Shown here in pieces: positions 57,801 through 64,000 of a stretch of 64,000 nucleotides of DNA. A program made the translations under genes and the position numbers. Source of the stretch: Melampsora larici-populina 98AG31 (taxonomy: Eukaryota; Basidiomycota; Pucciniomycetes; Pucciniales; Melampsoraceae). The stretch is taken from NCBI RefSeq assembly GCF_000204055.1, contig NW_006768772.1, forward strand, positions 477,292 to 541,291. Direction: 5' to 3'. The notes beneath the pieces are model-generated. The model ran no database searches. It was not told the origin of the DNA and saw only the letters and a list, made by a program, of their open reading frames with translations. Each line of letters begins with the position of its first letter. Positions within the stretch are counted from its first letter, which is position 1.

Positions 57801-58856
57801 TTACCTGAATCAAATGGTAAGACTTGTATACTAACGGTTGTAGACAGGTTAACGAAGATGGCACACTTCATCCCGTGCACCAATACCACTTCAGCAGAAG
57901 ATTTGGCGGACCTGATGTTAAGGAACGTGTGGAGGTTGCATGGAACGCCTAAAACGGTAGTATCTGACCGGGGAGGGATATTCATATCACAAATTACCAC
58001 ATCACTATATAAACAATTGGGCATTAAGTCAACACCGTCAACAGCTTATCACCCGGAGACGGACGGTCAATCTGAGATAGTAAACAAGGTAGTAGAAGGG
58101 TATCTGCGCCATTTCACTAGTTATAAACAAGATGATTGGGAGCCGCTGTTGGCTATGGCTGAATTTGCGTATAATAACAATACCCACAGTTCCACAGGAG
58201 TTTCGCCGTTCATGGCAAACTATGGCTACGATCCGACGTACACCACGACGCCGTCAATTAATCAGCGCATTCCGGCTGTAGAAGAACGAATTAAACAAAT
58301 TCAAGAAGTTCAAGCGGAGATTAAAGAAAGTTTAGCGCAAGCACAAGAATCAATGAAATATTTCTACGACAGGAACAAGAGGAAAGCACCTAGCTGGAAG
58401 ATTGGATCTAAGGTTTGGCTAAATAGTAAAAACATCTCAACCACGAGGCCAAGCGCAAAAATGGATCACAGATGGCTAGGGCCCTTTAAAATCATTAAAT
58501 GCATTTCAGAAGTAGCTTACGAGCTTGAATTACCCCTCAGTATGCACAGGTTACACCCGGTATTCCATATTTCAAGATTAAGAGAGTATAAAGCTGATAC
58601 AATAGCAGGACGCAAACAACCGCCACCACCACCAATTGAATTAGACGGAGAAGAAGAGTACGAAGTTGAATCTATTCTAGATAGAAGAACAAGAAGAAAG
58701 ACTGAAGAATTTTTAGTTAGTTGGAAAGGTTATGGGAGAGAACATGATTCATGGGAACCGTTAAGAAATTTGAAAAACGCAAAAGAGTTAGTAGAAGCAT
58801 TTAAAATTAAATATCCAGAGGCAGCAAAAAACTATAGGACACGGAGAAGGATGTGA
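54837..58856 (+). CDS. chromovirus pol: protease, RT, RNase H, integrase, chromodomain
   Basis: 1339 residues, uninterrupted. Protease: ALIDCGATH near residue 55, with Cys where Ser or Thr is usual after the catalytic Asp. RT: KLDLRNAYGNLR and the catalytic box FLDD near residue 509. RNase H: LECDCSDFALGAVLSQ. Integrase: an H2C2 zinc finger (MAGHPGR ... CESCQRVK) and the DDE residues in WTDISYDL, VVSDRGGIF and DGQSEIV (about residues 979, 1044 and 1079). Chromodomain: EYEVESILDRR, EEFLVSWKGYGREHDSWEP near residues 1275-1330, expected to steer insertion through histone marks. A region between protease and RT holds an internal duplication (EGVCI...TPPQCEFDT twice). The start overlaps the gag stop. 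Confidence 0.93.
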   Translation: MDVSHSSVLERKKDLFMVDAGKLICNSNDPRLFAPITLSDPLCPTSKTNAKALIDCGATHEVLGESYVRKHQIKTNPLPEAKDVSGFDGKNRKITEDAKLCIDDEKVPSRFIVTKLKDSYEAILGMPWIKRNGNKIDWKKGTFKEIQDIATVKAVSSDLKKPQVEMETVVGDAKNRDEGVCIHSGTLAPPQCEFDTYIPDPHVETVCKLNGPMNSSNDSDGSTESSAPKTPSGDLREVIREDARQADEGVCIPRSTLTPPQCEFDTSIHTLSNESAGELVPLLDNCRNSISAAKVSWSTSARIAAEAKAKTQEKKVDELVPTRYHKYLHLFKKSQAMTLPPRRKYDFKVKLIPGAVPQASRIIPLSPAENDVLEEMIKEGLANKTIRHTTSPWAAPVLFTGKKDGKLRPCFDYQKLNALTVKHKYPLPLTMELVDSLLDARKFTKLDLRNAYGNLRVAEEDEDKLAFICRSGQFAPRTMPFGPTGAPGHFQYFIQDILLGHIGKDTGAFLDDIMIYTKVGVNHEDVVEEILKILEKHQLWIKPEKCEFSKDEVEYLGLLISENKIRMDPAKVKAVKEWPAPKSVTELQRFVGFANFYRRFINQFSKTARPLHELTCKDVKFEWNKRRNKSFEDLKEAFTTAPILRIADPYRPFVLECDCSDFALGAVLSQTAEDGLLHPVAYLSRSLIAAEKNYEIFDKELLAVVASFKEWRQYLEGNPNRLDVIVYTDHKNLESFMTSKQLTRRQARWAETLGSFDFQIRFRPGREATRPDALSRRPDLAPSQEEKLTFGQMLKPNNIVEDTFLPEVDCVEAWFEDELIENEKADEWFEADVLNHEVASPIESDTTIIEKIRQASTEDHQISEIINAVRKPISKKAQGWTEEYSVEDGVLYINNCVMVPENNSIKTEIVKSRHDSPMAGHPGRAKTLSLVRRNYRWKGMKSFINRYVDGCESCQRVKSSNQKAFGQLKPLPIPAGPWTDISYDLITELPESNGKTCILTVVDRLTKMAHFIPCTNTTSAEDLADLMLRNVWRLHGTPKTVVSDRGGIFISQITTSLYKQLGIKSTPSTAYHPETDGQSEIVNKVVEGYLRHFTSYKQDDWEPLLAMAEFAYNNNTHSSTGVSPFMANYGYDPTYTTTPSINQRIPAVEERIKQIQEVQAEIKESLAQAQESMKYFYDRNKRKAPSWKIGSKVWLNSKNISTTRPSAKMDHRWLGPFKIIKCISEVAYELELPLSMHRLHPVFHISRLREYKADTIAGRKQPPPPPIELDGEEEYEVESILDRRTRRKTEEFLVSWKGYGREHDSWEPLRNLKNAKELVEAFKIKYPEAAKNYRTRRRM

Positions 58857-58937
58857 GGGCCAAGCTTTTTCCCAAGTGGTTTTTTAACGCTGGTCCGTGG
58901 GAAGGGCGCAGGGCAATTCATTATAAGCCTGGGCGTT

Positions 58938-58947
58938 AAAAGGGGGA
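58938..58947 (+). promoter_or_regulatory. polypurine tract
   Basis: AAAAGGGGGA three bases before the 3' LTR: the expected plus-strand primer. Confidence 0.7.
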
Positions 58948-58950
58948 TAC

Positions 58951-59112
58951 TGTTATGATCCGTAGATGTCACGAGATCAGTACTTACATGTCACGGGTCG
59001 CGAGAATATCTCCGTCCCACAGTTGTACAGCGTTGAGCTTTTTCCCTCATACTGCAATCTTAGTTATCATCGCAAGAGTTCTGTTGCACTCTGTATAGTG
59101 CTGTCCGTAACA
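58951..59112 (+). repeat. 3' LTR of chromovirus
   Basis: 162 bp, one base different from the 5' LTR; followed by CGGGC. Confidence 0.93.
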
Positions 59113-62100
59113 CGGGCCTTCCTCTATCCCTTCAACTTATGCCCACGATTGTTGTCACAGACTCCAATCTCCACTCACCAGCCTGGAATCCGCTACACAA
59201 CAACACGAACGATAAGAAAGCCGAAGACCTCATTGACTTAATGTCAAAATGGGATCTTCAACTTCGATCACCCACAGGAGAGCCCACTTATGGTTTGAGA
59301 TCCACAACCACAAGGGGCACCACCATCGATCTGGTGTGGGTCAATGAACAGCTTGAAAATGTTATCCGAGCCTGCTTCGTCGACTCAGAAGACATCACTA
59401 ATCATTTTTCAGACCATCAATCGCTAATCACCTCATTCGCGACAAGGACTCACAAACAACCAACCAACCAACAAACAACATTGAGGAAGAAAAATTGGAA
59501 CCAGGTAGAGACACCCACTATGCTCACGGAACTGATGTCTACCCTTCCCCAAATCACACGTCTTACCACACAGGACGAAATCAATAATTTCAACAGAAAC
59601 CTGAGGAACGCCATTACCTCAGCGTTGAACAATAATTCGCCAAATAAGGCTCCACCAGGTAAACATAAACACTGGTGGCGACCTGAGATCCTGGACCCTC
59701 TCAGGAAGAATGCTCAGAAATTAAACCGACAATTCAAAGCCAACAAATCAGAGGAAAACAAAACCAAATACCGAAAAGCCCGAAACGAGTTCAACCAGAA
59801 GGTAGACAAATTGAAGGAAGACAGCTGGAAGACTTACCTGTCAACTTTAACTCACGAAACATTGTTCCAGGCCAAACGGTTTGCATCAGGACGAAAAGCA
59901 TCACAACTAGTGAACACATTGATCTCAAAAGATGGTAGGACGTGCTCCACCAACACGGAAAAAGCTGACTTACTATTCCACACAACTTGTATAGCAACAG
60001 CGCCATGTAGAATGAACCAGTCGGACATTATTCAGATCCCTCTTGAAACAGAAACCCGACCAACAGACCCAGTAATGCCGGATTTCTTCACCTACCTAAC
60101 AGAAGAGAATCTCAAAGCAGTTGTATCAAGCATACCGCCTCTCAAAGCCCCCGGAGCAGATATGCTCCAGAACTGGGTTTGGAAGAAAGTATGGCCTCGA
60201 GTTAAAAATCACGTAAGGTCTTTGTTCCTACAAATTACAGAGACAGGGCTTATTCCACAGGATTGGAAGCATGCACGAACAATAATGATCCCCAAGCCAG
60301 GTAAACCTGACTACACGGCAGCCTCGGCATATCGCCCGATATCCTTGTTACTCACCTTAAGCAAAATATACGAGAAACTCTTAACTAAACACCTATCAGA
60401 ACAAGTCGAAAAAAGAAAACTCCTCAGTGAAGGTCACTACGGTGGTCGACCTAACAAGTCGGGACATGAAGCATTAACTCACCTAGTTTCATGGATCAAG
60501 AAAGAATGGAGCAAAGGATGTATAGTCGGCGCTCTCTTTGCTGATGTAAAGTCCGCTTTTCCCTCTGTACATCATCCAAGACTACTAAACATCCTTGAGA
60601 AAAAAGGCTTTCATAGTCAGACAATCAACCTCCTCCACAACTTTTTAAACAATCGACATACAACACTCTCATTCAACGGATTTGAATCACAACCATATGA
60701 ACTGACCCACGGTTTACCTCAAGGTTCACCCCTTTCGCCATTATTATACCTCTTATATAACAACTCACTGCTAGAAATTACAGACAACATCGACACAGCA
60801 ACTACATTAGGATTCATCGACGACGTGGTGCTCCTAACCACGGCGCCGGACAGACATCAATTGAAATCTCGAATGCAGACACTGGCGTTCAGACAAAACG
60901 AGTGGGCCAAAGACCACGGCGCCATTTTTGACGTCAAAAAAACATTCTGGGTTATCTTTAATCCGAAAGACACTGAAGAACCACCTACAATAAACTTTGT
61001 TGATAGGAAGAACATCCTACCGGAAAGGAAGGCAAAATGGCTGGGCATTGAAATTGACGATAAACTTACCTTTTCACAGCACCGAAATGCAGTCATCGCA
61101 AAAGGCCGGCAGCGCGCAGGTTTCCTCACAACACTGTCAAAATCTGAGTGGGGCATATCCCCCAAGCTCATGAACATCCTAATCACGACAACGATCCACA
61201 CCGCGCTGGACTATGGCGTGGCAGCGTGGATGTCTTTTGAGCCGCAAGATTACTTCATCAAGAACCTCAGCACGATTGACAACACATGTGCCAGAGCAGC
61301 ACTCGGAGCATTACCCTCAACACCAACCATTTTCCTGACTCACGACTCGAACCTCACACCGCCGAAGATCAGGTTACAAAGTAAAATCCTGAATTTCATG
61401 GCAAACGCACTAACAAAACCCAAACATTCTCCTATCTACAGGTTTGTCAAGCAGGCGCAAAACTCAAAACCAAGAAGTCACCACAACCCTTTCCATCGTT
61501 TCTTTCAACACCCAGTTAGTGAGGAATTGGCGGAGTACATTCAGCAAATACCGTTAGACCCAACAGATATCCTAACACGACCCTCCAACTATACCACCAT
61601 CATTCAAGAAAGCGAAAGTCTGGCAAAAAGAGAAGCCAATAGTCTCTCTTCTACATTAGAACACGTAGTAATATTTACTGACGGTTCTAGAATACCAACG
61701 TGCACCACAGCAGCTGCTGCGTGGTGCAAGAACACTAACAAATACCTATCCAAGCATCTAGGTACAGCACGCACCCACGGTATCTACCAGGCAGAATATC
61801 GGGGGGTTCAACTGGGCCTATCGATGGCCCTTCACACGGCATCAATACACACTCGACGTACAACAATACTGCTAGACAACCAGAGCGTCATTCTGGATCT
61901 CCGATCGAACAAATTACCAATCACAACATTAGACGATCGAAAGGAAACCTACAAGTTGATGATGTACCTACACAAGTCTTTCCCCGATATGCGCATCACT
62001 ATTAGGTGGTGCCCAGGTCATGCGGGGGTCCATGGTAACAAAATTGTGGATAAGTTCGCAAACAGCAAAGCTAACACTAAATTACCCAGCACTTTTCAGC

Positions 62101-62779
62101 CCAGCCCAAACGCCTCAAGCTTCATTACGGCCATTAAGGAATGGCGAACCAAAAACTCCGAGATAATCAAAGCCGACGACCTCAAAAGATTAGGACACAA
62201 ACCTCAACAGAAGAAACACCTCAAGTACTTATCAGACCTTAAAAAACACTCAATCACGGCCATCACACAACTCAGGTCAGGCCATATCCCACTTAACCAT
62301 TACTTAACTAAATTCGGACAGCGTGGAGATCCCAGCTGTGAATGCCAGGAAGGCATAGAAACGGTGGAACACTTCCTTCTTACATGCAACAGATTTGAGC
62401 AAGAACGAAAGAAACTTGAAGAAAACCTCAAAGAACTAAACTTACCAATAAATACATCAATACTTAACAAACCGGTGGCTTTTGAAGCCATAGCTCAATA
62501 CTGTGACAGCACCTGGAGGTTGAAAAACCGATGGAGTTGGGCAAAAATTGCAGTCGAAAAAATGCCAGACCATAGGCAACCACCCCAGGATTAGTATCCT
62601 TTATCTTCCCTATTTTAAACACATCCTTTAGCGCAACAAAATGTCATACCAAATCCTCCATATTGTATACTAGTTGAAACAGCCAACGGCAACCTTTCCC
62701 CCTGACACAGCCAGAGGGGGTTTTACCGGTGCTGGAAATTATGCAGTGTCTAATAGCCTAACGGCTCTAAAGACACTTA

Positions 62780-62980
62780 CAGCCATTCCGATATTGCTTG
62801 TCGCACCCTTTTGAAAAGAAAAAGTTTGTGAGCTCGAAACCTAAGTTTTAACCGGTTAAAACCTGAAGCTTGGCTGTATTGCCTTGAATTACAGCTGAGT
62901 TTGAAGTTTTATCGAGTAAAAACTTAGGTTTCAACTTTTTCTTTTTCAAAACGGAGCGACAAGCAATATCGGAATGGCTG
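62780..62980. mobile_element. Tc1/mariner-type MITE, 201 bp
   Basis: The TIRs start CAGCCATTCCGATATTGC and span about 75 bp each, so the element is almost one hairpin. They are flanked by TA (62778-62779 and 62981-62982). It lies in the 3' UTR of the LINE, 13 bp before the poly(A). Its ends differ from those of elements A and B. Confidence 0.82.
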
Positions 62981-62993
62981 TAAAGCAATAAAT

Positions 62994-63019
62994 TAAAAAA
63001 AAAAAAAAAATGGGTTTGA
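62994..63019 (+). repeat. LINE poly(A) and right target-site duplication
   Basis: About 16 A residues to 63010 follow GCAATAAATT, then TGGGTTTGA (63011-63019), matching 50879-50887. Confidence 0.6.
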
Positions 63020-63352
63020 AGCGACGCGGCCCCGAGCCCCGATCGAACGGGGTGATACAGGTTGTGACTTGCAAGCTGGCTTCAAGTGACTGTGACAGTT
63101 CACTCACCATTTTCATTTTTTGATCATCAAGACCATCAACCACCGAGCAAGACCAGCACTGACAAGAACCAACCACTCTGATCGCAACCTCTAACCTCAA
63201 TTCAAACTCAAGTACGCTGAAGTTGATTCTCGATTCGATACCCAATTCTTCAAACTACTGGCCTTACTCGATTCTGGATACCCTTTCAAAATACGACTCA
63301 ACACTTTTCGATCACGAACTTTAGTTTAGGTGAAAACCACTAAAGATAACAG

Positions 63353-64000
63353 ATGTCTTCGCATTCAGCGGGATCTGATCTAGATCAGTCAGTCCTCAAA
63401 ATAACACATCTTCCTTCCAACGTTCTATTCTCATATGCCTGCAATTAATCAAAAACAGATAGAATGGTGCTTACTTACTTGCAGCTTATCTTACCTTTCC
63501 TTCTTGTTTTGATTAGACAGATTGAACAACTCAAAAGATGTGAAACGATCAGTGAAGCACAAGTCAAAGAACTTTGTTTAAAAGCAAGAGAGATTTTAGT
63601 AGAAGAAGCCAATGTTCAATGGATAGATTCACCCGTCACGGTACGCCTCAAGCAATCATCCTTCTCAAAACATTTACTCTTTCTTAGTGATCCTAGAGTG
63701 AGGATTATCAAAAGACAGATCTAGTGACTTGTCAAGCCCCCTCGTCTCGAAAAATAAAACAGATCTTCCATCACTTCGCCTGACTCAATTTACCTATCGC
63801 ACCTTTCGTTTCGGAAGTCAATTGTCTAATGGTGATCTTTATATTACAATTCAATTGTGAACCTGTTAGATATGTGGTGATATTCACGGTCAATTCATGG
63901 ATCTCAAAGAACTCTTTCGGGTGGGCGGTTGGTGTCCAGATACAAACTATCTTTTTATGGGTTGGTACTTTTTTTTCTTCTTCGACCAATCATCTCACAT
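63353..64000 (+). CDS. Protein phosphatase 4 catalytic subunit, 5' part
   Basis: The PPP4C/Pph3 enzyme is a Ser/Thr phosphatase acting in DNA-damage recovery and other pathways with regulatory subunits. Three exons are in the window: 63353-63387 ([12 protein letters not shown]), 63517-63640 and 63870-63960, all in phase. The gene runs off the right edge inside intron 3 (donor GTTGGT). The protein reads [29 protein letters not shown] and SPVT, then the metal-binding GDIHG in [11 protein letters not shown] and ELFRVGG, NYLFMG. These match PP4 more closely than PP2A. About 83 residues of a roughly 305-residue protein are present. Confidence 0.88.

Larger units (their letters stand above)
53385..59112 (+). 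mobile_element. Ty3/Gypsy chromovirus (Tf1/sushi-like), 5728 bp
   Basis: Two 162-bp LTRs (TGTTATG...GTAACA) differ at one base, so the insertion is recent. Inside are gag with a CCHC knuckle and a 1339-residue pol with protease, RT, RNase H, integrase and a C-terminal chromodomain. This order and the chromodomain define chromoviruses. The primer-binding site is complementary to the LTR itself, which points to self-priming. Gag has a frame break, so this copy is probably not autonomous. The polypurine tract AAAAGGGGGA precedes the 3' LTR. Confidence 0.93.
52962..62594 (+). pseudogene. LINE ORF2 (endonuclease-RT-RNase H), split by a Gypsy element
   Basis: 52962-53384 encodes the start of an APE-type endonuclease (LQLNCHRSPHVMH, ALQEPHV). 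After the nested element, 59118-62594 continues in the same frame with TDSNLHSPAWN and SDHQSL of the same domain, giving about 1299 residues in all. The RT domain has KAPGADMLQ, ASAYRPISLL, GLPQGSPLSPLLYLL and the catalytic FIDD (about residue 707). RNase H follows (FTDGS near residue 995, AEYRGV, LLDNQS, WCPGHAGVHGN). A C-terminal CCHC motif (CECQ...H...C) closes it. No stop lies in either part, so the only lesion is the insertion. Confidence 0.9.
50888..63010 (+). mobile_element. Tad/I-like LINE with nested chromovirus and MITE
   Basis: This non-LTR retrotransposon encodes ORF1 (nucleic-acid-binding, zinc knuckles) and ORF2 (endonuclease, RT, RNase H). It ends in a 16-base A run after an AATAAA-like motif. 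It is flanked by TGGGTTTGA at both sides. A 5.7-kb Ty3/Gypsy element sits inside ORF2, a 201-bp MITE sits in the 3' UTR, and a 257-bp duplication/insertion separates ORF1 from ORF2. ORF1 has a frameshift and a stop. The copy is therefore inactive. Its own length without inserts is about 6 kb. It landed about 340 bp upstream of the protein phosphatase 4 gene. Confidence 0.82.

Overview
The window is AT-rich eukaryotic DNA. Its genes carry many short GT-AG introns (about 45-230 bp) and its intergenic space is packed with transposons. A chromodomain Ty3/Gypsy element, a Tad/I-like LINE, a Ngaro-type retroelement, Tc1/mariner and PIF/Harbinger elements, and a secreted protein of unknown family all point to a basidiomycete fungus. 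A rust fungus (Pucciniales) is my best guess; this is inference, with no marker gene to settle it. Exon models were built by hand from splice motifs and checked for phase and length.

Host genes cluster in three places. At 32.8-38.1 kb lie a 9-exon DUF1624-type membrane acyltransferase-like gene and a 7-exon GLFG nucleoporin of the Nup49/Nup58 type, both on the plus strand. At 40.4-42.2 kb (minus) lies a 7-exon gene for a 448-residue predicted secreted protein that I do not recognise. At 48.1-48.9 kb (minus) is the 3' part of a Ser/Thr-rich single-pass membrane protein gene, and at 63.35 kb to the right edge (plus) is the start of the protein phosphatase 4 catalytic subunit gene.

Most of the rest is mobile DNA. 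From left to right: a 1.1-kb long-TIR element (0.85-1.96 kb); a complete Ngaro-like tyrosine-recombinase retrotransposon with split direct repeats (3.1-10.6 kb), interrupted by a 383-bp CACTA-like insert; a 1.1-kb non-autonomous PIF/Harbinger element (14.85-15.94 kb); a long foldback element (19.16-19.91 kb); two adjacent, inverted Tc1/mariner elements (A, 19.93-27.29 kb; B, 27.32-32.80 kb); a 320-bp hAT-like MITE; a 4.26-kb autonomous-looking PIF/Harbinger element; a 659-bp MULE-like element; and a 12-kb LINE nest (50.9-63.0 kb) that holds a nearly intact chromovirus and a Tc1-type MITE.

The most unusual observation is the pair of Tc1/mariner elements. Both have the same layout: a DD34E transposase at one end and, at the other end and convergent with it, a second gene of unknown function, with about 300-320 bp between each start codon and the nearest element end. 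In B both genes are intact (338 and 687 residues). In A both are decayed. This suggests a two-gene Tc1/mariner lineage whose second protein travels with the transposase. The second notable point is the chromovirus: its primer-binding site is complementary to a stretch of its own LTR, as expected of the self-priming Tf1/sushi group, and a candidate -1 slippery heptamer lies in the gag-pol overlap.
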